Part shown: in pieces, positions 1 through 10,445 of the stretch
How positions within the stretch are numbered: position 1 is the stretch's first letter
How the letters are laid out: the number at the start of each line of letters is the position of its first letter
Source: Adenophora triphylla var. japonica
Lineage: Eukaryota; Streptophyta; Magnoliopsida; Asterales; Campanulaceae
DNA length: 64,000 nucleotides
Reading direction: 5' to 3'
Assembly (NCBI GenBank): GCA_022495995.1
Contig: JAFEMH010000930.1
Coordinates: 251,001 to 315,000 of the forward strand
The notes under the pieces: model-generated
Told to the model about the DNA's origin: nothing
The model's input: only the letters and a program-made list of their open reading frames with translations
The model's database searches: none
Translations under genes and position numbers: made by a program

Positions 1-43
1 ATGATTTGACTTTTTTCTTTGGGAAGTCACCCGCGAATTTTTA

Positions 44-171
44 CTGTGTGGGAAATCTGTACGGTCTTTCCGGACCGGGTAGTTTAAAGCCATTCCGGGC
101 TATTTTTCTGTGTTTGGAAATTGTACGGTTTTCCAGACCGGGTAGTTTATGGCCATTCCCGGCCATTTTCT
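44..171. repeat. 64-bp tandem duplication
   Basis: Two copies of a unit starting CTGTGTxxGGAAAT and containing a CCGG-rich block (CCGGACCGGG, then CCAGACCGGG) begin at 44 and 108. It lies between the left edge of the window and the antisense PMD gene, so it could be part of that gene's upstream region or of the 3' end of element D. Confidence 0.7.
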
Positions 172-294
172 GATAATCGAGAGAGGCGGTCATTTGAACC
201 CAAATGAATTGATGAATTTTGGTAATGGACAGCCAAGATAGGCTGACAGAATTGATTAGGGGCAAAAGGGGAAAATCACCCTTCTGGACCATAG

Positions 295-308
295 ATGTCG
301 TCCGACAT
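295..308. promoter_or_regulatory. ATGTCGTCCGACAT palindrome upstream of antisense PMD gene
   Basis: A near-perfect 14-bp palindrome lies about 150 bp upstream of the PMD start codon at 456. The same motif family (TGTCGNNCGACA) occurs upstream of the DUF7745-like gene at 3272 and 3305 and in the LTRs of D, A, C and the solo LTR. A regulatory role is inferred from position and recurrence only. Confidence 0.5.
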
Positions 309-455
309 GGGGAGGTTCCCATGCTGTTTTAATTAAAACAGTAGGTCATAAGACAGACCTAGAAAGAACAGAGTGCTGCCGAGACCAGAGAGAAGGAAAA
401 GAGAGAAAATTTTGAAAATTTCTCCCTCCATTTTGATTTAAATCAAGAATTGATA

Positions 456-2842
456 ATGCCTCCGCGAGCCAAATCGAGAAGGAATGTGCAACATGTTTTG
501 TCCGAGAGAAGGAAGCTCGTAGATCGGAATAAACGAAAGAGATTCCCCGAGGGACATGGGCTTTACCCGGGTCTCGATTTTCATACTTCCACTATGGAAC
601 AGAAGGGGGTAAGTATTTTAAAAGATTAACCCTTTCGAAATTTGATTTCTAGGGTTTGAGATTGAAATTGGGGGAAATCGCACCCAAAGATGAAATTGCA
701 TGCTTGGCATGAAATGCATTGCTTTGAAAAGATTTTTCTTTTTTTGTTTTTCTTCTTCTGAAAGAATTTTTGGTGATTTCTTGAAAAATGCACATGAATG
801 AATACACATATTGTGATGAGTAGGTTTTTGATACCTGTGCTGTGCTTACCTGCAGACTTTGCGGACCAAGGGATCCCCTGAGGCAATTGCGACCATTTGG
901 GGCCTTCTTCCAGGCTCTTCTGATTTGCCAAACAGTCCTAAAGGCCTAGTCTTTGCTGCTGGTCTTGGACCATTCTTCACCGCTGTTGGAGCTTTTGGGG
1001 ACACGCCGAGGAGCGTGGAGCTGGTGCGGGCTTTTAGACAGTTTTGGTGGGACTCTACCCACATTTTCCATCTATCTTGGGGTGAGTGGACCATCACTCC
1101 CTATGACTTCATTGCCATCACCGGTCTGCAGTTTACGGATAGGCCCATCTTTTCTGAGGACCCTGGCGTGCTGAGCCCAGACGCCATTAGAGCTTTGAAT
1201 GGATTGACCCTTCACCTGAAGGGTAATGGGGTTCCTTTGGCGGACTTGCACTCGGATTTGACGCATCAGTGCCGTCTTTTTTCTGAGGGTGCCGCTACGG
1301 TTACGGCTGAGCAATTGGCGAGAGCCTTTGTCTGGGCCGGGTTTTTTGACACCCTGTTCTGTAACGCCTCTACGACGGCATTAACCCTTCTACTGGAGCC
1401 TCTTCGTGATTGGAGCCAGGTGTCCACTTTTTCATGGGGAGAGGCTGGTTTGGCCCAGGTGTATAGAGGCCTGGATGAGGTGAGCAGAGGCAGTGTGACC
1501 TCTTTGGACTTCTATCAGACTGTGCTGGAGGTATGCCCTTTGCTTTTCGCAACTTGACTACTGCATTTGACCTTTTTTGTCATCATTCTTTTACTGTTGC
1601 TGCACACTGAAAGCTTTCTGTCTTTTGATTTCAGGTGTGGGCCTACGAGGTGTTTGGCTTCTATGCCTGGACTGTGCCTGAGGGGATTGCGGCAGATTTG
1701 TTCCCTGCTATTCTCCGTTGGGCTTTTGGAGTGAGTGAGAGCCGGAAAGTGGACGGGGTGAAGCCCCGTAAGACGGCCTGCTACCATGACATCATGATTG
1801 CTTTGAGGGGTACCCCTGTTGGTTTGAGGCTGTTCCCTTGGCATGGCAGGTATGGCGAGGATTTGATTGGTGGTGCTGCCCTGGTGACCAGGACGAGGAG
1901 GCTTCTGGTTGGCCTGGAGGGAGATGCCCTGTACTTGGGGGAGAGAGTCTGCAGACAGCACGATCCTGGCGCCGCTTCTCGCGTCCCTCATGATCCTCCT
2001 GCGGGGATATGGCATATTCGGGCCCTGCCTGACTTGGAGCGGCTGCGGACCGGCATTGATGCTGTCGAGTTTTCTGATGGTGGGGACTATGCCCAGTTTG
2101 TCTTCACCCGATTGGTGACTCCTCAGGTTATGGCTGCCAGGAGAGCAGCGGGGATGCAGATACCAGCGCCTCCCTGATTTTTTGAGTATGAGGCTGGGGG
2201 TAGCATTCGCCGCTCCTCATTTGACATGTCTGAGACTCATCCACATCTGCGGCTGCCCCGCGGGACTACTTCTGTGAGCAATCTCTTCTTTTCTGCTTTG
2301 TTCAAGATTTTTACTGCTTTTAATGTTTACATTGATTGCTTCTGACCGCCTTTTCTGTTTTCATTGAACAGGTTCCATCCAAGACGTTCAGGGTGGTGGC
2401 GAAGGCGCTCACCGGTGCTGTGAAGATGCTGCGCCAATTTCAGAGGAGTGCGGAGCATTGGAAGGGGAGATGCAGCTCCCAGCCTGGTGATGTCGTGCCT
2501 CCGAAGAAGAGGCCTAGGCCGACCTTGGCTCCTTCTGGCTCACAGGTGGGCGGTTCGAGTCGACAGCCCCAGCCTGATGCTGATGATGACGGCGAGGAGG
2601 ATCCTTATCAGCCCCCCTATTCCACCGTGCCCGAGTGGCATGGGTAATATGCCGAGCCCCAGCCTTGGACATAGTACGAGGATGATGATGGTTCAGATGG
2701 CGAGATCCATGAGGTGTCGGAGGATGGCGACAATGGCCAGGAGCAGAGCGGCTCCGAGGAGGAGGTGGGCAGCGTCCAGGATGACGGCAGCTGTGAGGAA
2801 GGTGAGGAGGACGATTCTGGCGACGATTTCGAGCCGGAGTGA
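456..2842 (+). pseudogene. Antisense plant mobile domain (PMD) gene of element D, four exons, broken
   Basis: This protein resembles the plant mobile domain family (aminotransferase-like PMD, as in MAIN/MAIL1), whose host members act in the nucleus in gene expression and transposon silencing. Exons read as 456-608, 856-1530, 1635-2273 and 2372-2842. All introns are GT-AG (GTAAGT, GTATGC, GTGAGC donors) and all junctions keep phase 0. Exon 1 is short and basic. Exon 2 has DFIAITGLQF and FSWGEAGLAQVYRGLD; exon 3 has VWAYEVFGFYAW and RRLLVGLEGDALYLGERV. Exon 4 has a basic KKRPRP patch and a strongly acidic tail. In-frame stops at 2175-2177 and twice in exon 4 (2645-2647 and shortly after) break it. 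The gene runs opposite to pol. A copy with the same two internal intron positions is at 14824-16572. The PMD call is motif-based; its role in the element is unknown. Confidence 0.75.
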
Positions 2843-3271
2843 TCATGACGGTCCCCTTTTGCCATACTTTGACTCTTTTAGGAGAGAGAGAAGAAATGCA
2901 TGTACTTTTTTTGTTCTTTTGGATTGTAAAAATAAGTATTTTATTGTTTTTGTACTTTGACAACTACAATATTTGTTTATTTATGTATTTGGTAGTTCAT
3001 ATGCACGAGTTCGTCCCAAGAAAGGCACAAAATGGTGGCTTTTGGTGTGTTTGGGTGTTTTTGTGGTTTTTGCATGTATTTGGATGACATTTACGTGTCT
3101 GTGGAGGTGTTGGATGTGCCAAATCCTCTCCCGTGGGCTCAATGAGCGAGGGGGGGTGTTTATGTGTGATTTTTTGGTGTCTTGGACAGGTTTGGGTGGT
3201 TTTCTGAGCAAGCATTTGGTTGCTTGAGGTTGCTGCAGTTGCAGCTGCTGGTGTTCCTGATGGAACTCTCC
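2843..3271. other. AT-rich spacer between the antisense genes
   Basis: This stretch joins the stop of the PMD gene to the upstream region of the DUF7745-like gene. It is T-rich with no coding signature on either strand. It probably holds the 3' end of the PMD transcript, but no clear polyadenylation signal was identified. Confidence 0.4.
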
Positions 3272-3372
3272 ATGTCGTCCGACACAGGACTTCATGGAGC
3301 CTCCATGTCGTGCGACAGGGAGAGTCTGGGAGACAGGTTTCTTGGTCGCAAGCCCCAAAGATTTTATAAAAG
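3272..3372 (+). promoter_or_regulatory. Putative promoter of antisense DUF7745-like gene: two palindromes and a TATA box
   Basis: Two palindromes, ATGTCGTCCGACAC (3272-3285) and ATGTCGTGCGACAG (3305-3318), precede a TATA-box match TTTATAAAAGG (3363-3372). The predicted start codon is at 3469, about 100 bp beyond the TATA, a usual plant arrangement. The same palindrome type sits upstream of the TATA box in several LTRs here. Confidence 0.5.
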
Positions 3373-3468
3373 GCGTATTCGTGAACAACTCATTCCAAGA
3401 TCCACAAAGAAGCTTCAACCTTGCCTTCCACCTCAAAATCAGCCCCAAGATTCGATCTTTGGCTCAAA

Positions 3469-5028
3469 ATGGAACATTATAATGACAGATCTAAGACCAA
3501 AGAACGTCAATTTCATTCCGATCTCATAAATATGACCCACCATCATCGTAGCAATAATAGGAGGGTTATCGACCAACGATATGGGTTGAGATGCATCTGG
3601 GCATTAAAGGAGTGGGCGGTAGATTGGAACCCTCTTCGGCCGTATCCGTGTAATCGGGATTGCGAGAGGCATGTCTTTACCCTCTCGTATAATGATTTCA
3701 CACCCACCATTGAAGAGTTCCGGCATTGGACCGGGAGCTGAGCTTAGAGATGCGGTCTTTCCCCGCGATCCACAACCTTTGGCTGAGCAGTTGGCCGATT
3801 TCTTGGGATTTCATACCGAGCAGGTGACTGATCTGATTCTTGAACTGTCCTTTGTTGACTTGGCCCAGATAGCCCGATTGGCTGTATCGCATCCGAAGCT
3901 GTTTGACTCGTCCACAGCCATGGACATTTTTATGTTGATTATGATCTCCCTGTACTGCTTTTGTGAGTACGACGGGGTATGCTCTGGTTTACTGCTGGGA
4001 GTCGTTAGACAGATGCGGGGTTCTCGAGGCACCACATTGGCTGATATTCGACCTGGGCAGGGAGAGAGAGACGTAGTTCCCCTTTTGCTGGCGGAGACTT
4101 ATCATGGGATGGACCGACTGGCTAGAGGGTCATTGCATATGGGACGTGGCAGCCCCAGTCTCTTATCATTGTGGCTCTTTAAGTGATTGAGACTCATCTC
4201 CCCATTACTTGTAGGGTAGACTGCAGCACCTTGGGTCACGCAGCAGAGACGAGTGGCTCAGGAGGCTTCACAGGAGAGCTTGCAGAGACGATTGGCCAGG
4301 TATACTACCACTGACATCCAATACTGGGTTCCCGGATGGAGGCTTGAGACCATGAGCGGTAGGCAGAATGACTCTGTTGTAGTGAGGCTGCCGGGATTAC
4401 ACTTTTCATCATTCAGTATCCCCTTGCTTGTTCAGAGGCATTATGGATACCCACAGCAGGCTGTTGATGGGTTCAGAGAGCAGATGGCCCGGGATGTCAT
4501 TCCCCTTGACATGGCCCGATGTCCAGCTCTCGTGGTTTTGCCGTGGCTTTCTCGGGAGCGGTTTTCCTACTCACACACCGATACGGAAGACCCGGGGAAT
4601 CACATATCTGTCCACCAGATATCTCAGTTGGTATGGGGAGCAGATGGGACCGGTTCAGCATGCCATTGAAGCATATTGCCGAGAGATCCGAGGAGGAGAC
4701 CAATCTAGCCTGGGGCTACGCGATGCTGAGGCAAAGGCTGACCCCGAAAACGTGACCGACGATCCGGCAGCGGACTTTGAGAGACTCGTAGAGAGGAGAG
4801 CCAAGATGAGGGATGACCACGGGTTATGGCTCGGAGGACAGCTCGAGAGAGGAGAGGGCTGCCTGTGCGGCGAGAGCTGCCGGATTGATTGACTCACCGA
4901 CTCGTATCATTCCCGAGCCGGGGCGACGGGAGACAGAACTGTTTGGGATAGCTAAGCCAAAGACCTCCCGAGGACCGAGGAAGAGGAAGAAGAAGGGTGC
5001 TAGTTCGGGAGTGGGAACGAGCGACTAG
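3469..5028 (+). pseudogene. Antisense DUF7745-like gene of element D, broken
   Basis: The conceptual protein resembles plant proteins carrying DUF7745, a domain of unknown function common in retroelement-derived plant genes. Visible blocks are CIWALKEWAVDW and FTLSYNDFTPTIEEF near the start, VVPLLLAETYHGMDRL in the middle, QYWVPGWRLETMSG in the second half, and a lysine/arginine-rich end (RGPRKRKKKGASS) that could be a nuclear localisation signal. The frame shifts near 3735, stops after LLSLWLFK near 4184, and shifts again near 4630 and 4810. No intron is needed. Its order and spacing after the PMD gene match the second pair (14824-18363). The family call rests on the TLEEF/TIEEF block and the LAETYxGMDR...LLSLWL block. 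Confidence 0.65.
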
Positions 5029-5586
5029 GATTAGGTGACCTATCCTTGTATCCCTTATTGCCGACACAGACAATTTAGATGTACCTCTTAAAAGATATTA
5101 TTTTCGCTAATGTTAATGAGTCGAGAGTAAACCGTGCTTGAACTCATCAATGAATGTATTAATGTGATGAAAGTTGAAATTACTTCAGAACTTAATCAAG
5201 ACACATTTTTAGCAATCACAAATACAACTGTTGACAGGATTTGGTGATTTTTATGATTTTTAGACCGAACCGTGAACGGCTGCCTACGTTCCCCTTTTTC
5301 AAAATGGACTAAGGGGCTCAAGTCTCCGTAGTTCGACACAATTAACTTTGTGTTTAAGAAAGGGATAGATAGAAGGGGGACAAATGGTGCAACCCTGTTT
5401 TTTACCTAGACCGCCCGTTTAGTGGTTTTCACTTAGTCAGTGGTATATTCTTTTAGCACCGAGCGCCCCCTTTGTTTTGCACGGACTGCCTTTTGAGAGG
5501 TTTTCAGTCTCGTCTGGGTACATTATTTTCACGCTTTTGTTTTTGTTTTGTTTTTTTTTTTTTTTTTTTAGAGGGGAAGACTCGAT
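5029..5586 (-). other. 3' untranslated region of element D pol transcript, with T-tract
   Basis: Between the integrase stop (5587) and the end of the antisense DUF7745-like gene lies non-coding sequence with a long A/T tract near 5545-5570. It contains the structured motif at 5278-5335. The two genes converge here, so their transcripts would overlap or end back to back. Confidence 0.5.
5278..5335 (-). other. Conserved post-pol stem motif (CTACG...CGTAG with inner hairpin)
   Basis: On the minus strand the motif begins CGAACTACG and ends AACGTAGGCAGCC. CTACG pairs with CGTAG, and inside it CCCCTT pairs with AAGGGG. Four related copies lie in element B (43216, 56908, 58572, 58818) with changed but mostly still pairing inner stems. 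It looks like a functional RNA element of the genomic transcript; its role is not known to me. Confidence 0.6.
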
Positions 5587-6539
5587 TCAGACGTAATAGC
5601 GGCGCAGTTTGTCGCCGTTCACCGGGTGCATGAAGGGATTACCATCCAAATCTGTCAACTTCATTGCTCCGCCAGAGAAGATCTCTTTCACCAGATACGG
5701 GCCTGCCCAGACTGGAGCCCACTTGCCCAAAGGACTGAATTGATTTGGCGGCTTTTCTTTTAGGACCAAATCACCCACTTTAATATCGCGGGGATGTACC
5801 TTCTTGTCAAAGGCCCTAGCCATGCGCTTCTGATAAGCCCGGATGTGCTCCATTGCCTTAAGCCTTCGCTCGTCCAGGAGAGCTAACTCGTCATGTCGAC
5901 TCTGAAGCCAGTCTATTTCGTTGACCTCATTTTCAAGCAGAACCCGAAGAGATGGTATTTCTAATTCGATGGGTAGAACGGCATCCATCCCATATGTCAA
6001 AGCGAACGGGGTTTCACCGGTGGCTGTTCTTACTGAAGTACGATAACCCCAAAGCGCTAAGTGAAGCTTCTCAGGCCAATCCCGGCTCCTTTCAGCCATT
6101 TTCCGGATGATCCTTTCTAGATTCTTGTTCGCAGCCTCGACAGCACCGTTGGTTTGAGGGCCATACGGGGAGGACTTGTGTCGCTTGATTCTGAATTCTG
6201 CGAGCAGTTTATCGGTGTGTCCCTCGAAGTGTGACCCGTTGTCTGAGATAATCTCATTTGGGACCCCGTATCGGCACAGAATGTTTTCTTTTATGAAACG
6301 GGCCACCTTTTTGGAGTTCAGGACCTTGTAGGATGCCGCTTCAACCCACTTGGTGAAGTAATCCACAGCAACCAACACGAACTCGTGCCCGTTGCTACCG
6401 GCAGGAGTTATCTTCCCAATAACGTCGATTCCCCAAGTTGCGAACGGCCAAGGAGTGCTCATGCAGTAGAGATCATGGGGAGGTATATGGTTGAGGTTGG
6501 AGAACCGCTGACACTTGTCGCAGGTTCGTACAAACTGAA
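5587..6539 (-). pseudogene. Integrase core and C-terminal region of element D
   Basis: This is the retroviral-type integrase that joins element cDNA to host DNA. An open frame runs from 6462 to 5587 and ends in GDKLRRYYV. The catalytic triad is visible: D in GIDVIG, D in SDNGSHF and E in NGAVEAANK. A DLVLKE...GPYLV block follows, as is usual after the core. The frame differs from the upstream polyprotein, so a frameshift lies between 6462 and 6540; the segment CDKCQRF belonging to the zinc finger can be read there. The 291-residue open part is otherwise clean. Confidence 0.9.
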
Positions 6540-7337
6540 TCAGTCAGTTTCCATGGAGATCCAATAATAACCCATCCTGAGTATGCTGAACATCAAGGCT
6601 CGGGCGTTCATATGTGGTCCACATGCGCCACCATGGACTTCTTCCATGACCTTTGTGGCTTTAGACTTGCTGATACAGAGTAGAAGTGGGCCTCGGTGCC
6701 TTTTCTTCCATAGGTCATCTCCCAGAATAACGTACTGTGCAGACAACCTTTTCAAAGCTTGTAAACTTTTGGCGCGGAGACCTTCTTTTAGTCTACCATC
6801 CTCTTCCGTTGGGAACGAGGCTTCGCCATGCTTAAGGTACTAAAAAATTTGGCTGTACCACAAGTCATCGACCTTTTCTAGTTCGATCTGACAACAGTAG
6901 GCGGGGTTTTCACGCCTCCCAACCCTGAATGGTTTTACTTATTTTCCCTCTGGAATTTCCACCAAAGAGGCCAAAGTGGCTAAGGCATCCGCGAACCTGT
7001 TTTTGTCCCGGGGTAGGTACTGGAACGTGACCTCCTTGAATTGGTCGATCAGGTCCTCCATGTAAGCATAGTACATTTGTAAGTACTAGTCCACGGTTCT
7101 CCATTTATTGGATACTTGATTGATGATCAGCTGAGAGTCTCCGTACACCTCTAGCCTTTTGACGTTTCGCTCCAAAGCTGCCTCGAGGCCGGCTATACAA
7201 GCTTCATATTCCGCGGCGTTGTTAGTAGTCGGGAAATTCAATTTGATAGCGATGGGGGTGTGCACGTCCTTTGGATCAACCAATACCATGCCGATACCAT
7301 TGCCCCTTTTGTTGGCGGCGCCATCGAAGAACAACTG
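6540..7337 (-). pseudogene. Second (archaeal-type) RNase H and integrase zinc-finger segment of element D
   Basis: In the same frame as the upstream polyprotein, this segment starts FFDGAANKRGNGIGMVL, with AEYEACIAGLEAAL and YGDSQLIINQVSNKW. This is the extra archaeal-like RNase H domain that marks the Tat clade. RDKNRFADALATLASL ends that domain. HGGACGPHMNAR and MGYYWISM belong to the integrase HHCC region. In-frame stops lie at 7338-7340, 7086-7088, 6939-6941, 6840-6842 and 6540-6542, so this part could not be translated through. Confidence 0.85.
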
Positions 7338-9770
7338 CTAACGGTTTGTACCCTCTATCATGAAAATTCCATCGTCTGGAAATTGGGGTTCGAACTCGGG
7401 CGCTTCTGAGCTCGGGAAATCTGCTAAATGATCTGACAGAGCTTGGCCTTTGATTTCCTTGCGGGTTACGAACTTGATATCAAATTCGGCTAGGAAGAAT
7501 GACCATTTCGCAAGCCTTGATGACAGAGAAGATTTACCGAACAGGCACTTGATGGGATCCATTTTTGACACCAGGTGCACTGTATGTGCCAGGAGGTAGT
7601 GTCTCAATTTGCTGACCACCCATACCAAGGCTGCACAGGTTTTCTCTAAAGCTGAGTAGTTCAATTCGCTGCCTTGAAGCTTCCGACTGACGAAGTATAT
7701 GGCATTTTCTACTTTTGAATCCGGCTTCTCTTGCGCGAGCATGGCTCCGACAGCCGTATCTGTAACTGTCAAGTATAGCAATAGGGGCTTGTCCTTATGC
7801 GGAGGATACAGGATTGGGGGATGGACCAAGTAGACCTTGATCGTCTCGAAGGCGGTTTGACACTGTTCGTTCCACTCAACCTCCTGATTTTTCCTGAGCA
7901 GCTTAAAGATCGGCTCACAGATAGAGGTTAGCTGGTGGATGAACCGACTGATATATTGGAGATGGCCCATGAAAGCCTTCACCTCCGTGACTGTCGTCGG
8001 GGGCTTCATCTCCATGATGGCTTTGATCTTTCTTGGATCGGCTTCAATTCCCCGTTCTGTGACCATGTATCCCAGAACCTTTCCTCGGACTACGCCAAAA
8101 GTGAATTTTGCTGGGTTCAACCTCATCTCATGCTCCCGCAGTCGGTTGAAGAACTTCCTCAGGTCGATCAAGTGTTGACAATCTGATCCTTTGGAATGAA
8201 TAATCATGTCATCAACATAGACCTCGATCTCCTTGTGGATCATGTCATGGAAAAGTGCAGTGACTGCTCGATGGTAAGTGGCGCCGACATTCTTCAGGCC
8301 GAAGGGCATAACCGTATAGCAGAAGGTTCCCCAAGGGATGGTGAAGGCAGTCTTTTCCTGATCTTCTTCGGCGACTTTGATCTGATTGTAACCCGCAAAA
8401 CCATCCACGAATGATTTGACTTCGTAACTGGCAGTAGTGTCCACCAACAGATCGATATTGGGCAAGGGAAAATCGTCCTTTGGGCTAGCTTTGTTTAGGT
8501 CTCTGAAGTCCACGCAAACCCTGACTTTGCCATTCGACTTGGTTACCGTCACTATGTTGGCCAACCACTTGGGGTATTCGACCACTCTGATGAAACCCAC
8601 TCTGAGCAGCTTCTCTATTTCTTCTTTGACCTGGAGAGACCATTCTGGCTTGATCCGGCGGAGTTTCTGCTTGACTGGCCTGGCTTCTGGGTCCAGGGGA
8701 ATTCGGTGCTCAACAGTTGAAGTATCCAACCCGGGCATGTCTTTGTAGGACCAGGCAAATACGTCCACATATTCCTTGAGCAGATCAATGAGGGCTTCCT
8801 GTTCTTTCCCGGTGAAGAAACTGCCAATCTGTGTCTCTTTGGGCTCTTCAGTAGTTCCCAAATTCACTGTAGTTAATACCTCATCGGCAGCTTGGGCCCG
8901 ATTGTCGTCTCGGTCAAAAACCTGCTTTATATTATCTTTTAAAAAGTTTTCATCTAAAAAGTCTGTGTCCTCTTCAAATGAATCATTATTAACCACTTTT
9001 AAGTCATTAAGATTTGTCTTAGTTAACTTATCATTTGTTAAGGTGGCAATTAAGGGATACGCAGAAAGGTCAACCATTTCATTCAATGCAAAAGGGAAGA
9101 CAGAGTTAAAGACACGGCGATGATCATCAGCCTTGTGAGTATCAGACCTATCTAAAGACTCAAACTCGATAACAAAAGACTCTGAGGACTGACTCAGGAT
9201 TACAGGGGTGGACTTAGACTCAGACACACCAGGACGAGGGGTCAGCCCGAGCTTTTCCATCATAATCTCCCGGCTGACGATCGGTCCCTTGAAGGAAGCC
9301 CAATTTCGGAGCGACATCTCTGAGGTGCTGACGAAGGTGCGCGGATCAATTTCTTTGTCCCCATCAAACTCGATTACTGACACGTAATCTTTCCCAGTCG
9401 GAAAATCTGTTGCAGGCACATAATCATCCCCGGTTAGAAGGTCAACCATGCTGAAAGGATCTTTAGTAACAGCCCCTGTCATTGGCGGTGTCTCTTCACA
9501 TAAATCAATCAACGGTGCTTCCATCAGTGGATCAGCCCCGGCTATTTCTGATAAGTCTGCTTCTTCGAACAAAGCTGCAACATCTTCGCCCATATCGAGC
9601 TCGGTGGTAACACTGTCCCCACGAATGGTGATTATGTCTCCATCTTGGACAAACTTGACACACTGGTGCAGAGTTGAAGCGATCCCATTGACTTGATGCA
9701 GCCATGGCCTTCCTAACAGAGCATCAAAGGTTGATGGGACATCAAGAACCCGGAACTCTACGGGTACCAT
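7338..9770 (-). CDS. Protease end, reverse transcriptase and first RNase H of element D
   Basis: This is the longest open frame in the window (810 residues). It begins just after the protease active site with the DALLGRPWLHQVNG block, continues through an acidic spacer, then RT: HRIPLDPEARPVKQKLRR, VCVDFRDLNKASPKDDFPLP, MPFGLKNVGATYHRA and the catalytic YVDDMI at about residues 516-521. The first RNase H follows (LLLYLTVTDTAVGAMLAQ, with FVSRKLQGSELNYSALEK). The enzyme would copy element RNA into DNA inside the capsid particle. The frame ends at a TAG (7338-7340) directly before the second RNase H in the same frame, so a CAG-to-TAG change probably split one polyprotein. RT key residues look intact. 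Confidence 0.93.
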   Translation of the reverse strand: MVPVEFRVLDVPSTFDALLGRPWLHQVNGIASTLHQCVKFVQDGDIITIRGDSVTTELDMGEDVAALFEEADLSEIAGADPLMEAPLIDLCEETPPMTGAVTKDPFSMVDLLTGDDYVPATDFPTGKDYVSVIEFDGDKEIDPRTFVSTSEMSLRNWASFKGPIVSREIMMEKLGLTPRPGVSESKSTPVILSQSSESFVIEFESLDRSDTHKADDHRRVFNSVFPFALNEMVDLSAYPLIATLTNDKLTKTNLNDLKVVNNDSFEEDTDFLDENFLKDNIKQVFDRDDNRAQAADEVLTTVNLGTTEEPKETQIGSFFTGKEQEALIDLLKEYVDVFAWSYKDMPGLDTSTVEHRIPLDPEARPVKQKLRRIKPEWSLQVKEEIEKLLRVGFIRVVEYPKWLANIVTVTKSNGKVRVCVDFRDLNKASPKDDFPLPNIDLLVDTTASYEVKSFVDGFAGYNQIKVAEEDQEKTAFTIPWGTFCYTVMPFGLKNVGATYHRAVTALFHDMIHKEIEVYVDDMIIHSKGSDCQHLIDLRKFFNRLREHEMRLNPAKFTFGVVRGKVLGYMVTERGIEADPRKIKAIMEMKPPTTVTEVKAFMGHLQYISRFIHQLTSICEPIFKLLRKNQEVEWNEQCQTAFETIKVYLVHPPILYPPHKDKPLLLYLTVTDTAVGAMLAQEKPDSKVENAIYFVSRKLQGSELNYSALEKTCAALVWVVSKLRHYLLAHTVHLVSKMDPIKCLFGKSSLSSRLAKWSFFLAEFDIKFVTRKEIKGQALSDHLADFPSSEAPEFEPQFPDDGIFMIEGTNR

Positions 9771-10445
9771 CTTCTTACCGAACCACAGGTCTAAAGTAGC
9801 AATCCCAAGTATTGGACGGGATGTTGAATCTTATGCTTTAACCGTGAGGGAGGAAGGTTTCAAATCTGTAGACTTGATGCCGAGTAAGCCCATGATTCTT
9901 GCCGGGAGAATGTTCATCCCAGACCCGTTGTCAATTAAAACTCGGGGAAGACGCTGTTCACTTAACTAGACCGTGATGAAATGAGGCTTGTTATGATCAG
10001 CTCCGAGCTGGGGGAGGTCAAAATCTGTGAAAGCTATTATGCAGCGAGAGCTACTACTTCCAGGGCTCGGCGATTTTTCCTTTCCATTCCCTGTATCATG
10101 CAGCATTCTTGGACTCTTCTTGTAACACTCGTTGTTTGAGATGATTGTGGTATTTTGTGTAGGGGGTGTATCGGACATCGTGCCGGTATCTAAGACCTTC
10201 CTCAAAGCTGAGATGCACTCGGGGAAAGTGACTTCCCTTTTGGTAATTATGACGAGAATTGTTATTTTGCCACTGGGTGGGCTTGATCTGAAAATAGTTA
10301 CGCTTTCATCGGGGAGGACAGGAGTTAATCTTCCTTTTTCTAATAGATCCTCAACCATTTGCTTAGATTGGACTTTTGAAAATCCCTTTCCCAAAGCATG
10401 ATAAGCGGTATTGAACTCCATGACGTCCACGTACTCAAATTTCAA
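9771..10445 (-). pseudogene. Gag C-terminal and protease region of element D
   Basis: In the same frame as the RT polyprotein, the segment reads FNTAYHALGKGFSKVQSKQ and then the aspartic protease VLIDNGSGMNILP, where DNGS is the active-site motif in place of the usual DTG/DSG. In-frame stops occur at 9966-9968 and about 9834 (VKA-stop-DSTSR, where element A has KAYDSTSR). Element A has the matching region at 36067-36546. The Gag capsid core that should precede it was not found. Confidence 0.8.

Noticed and set aside
9772..10445. An Ogre-like intron between protease and RT in element D
   Set aside because: The frame continues from protease into RT apart from isolated stops, and no convincing GT-AG pair was found there.
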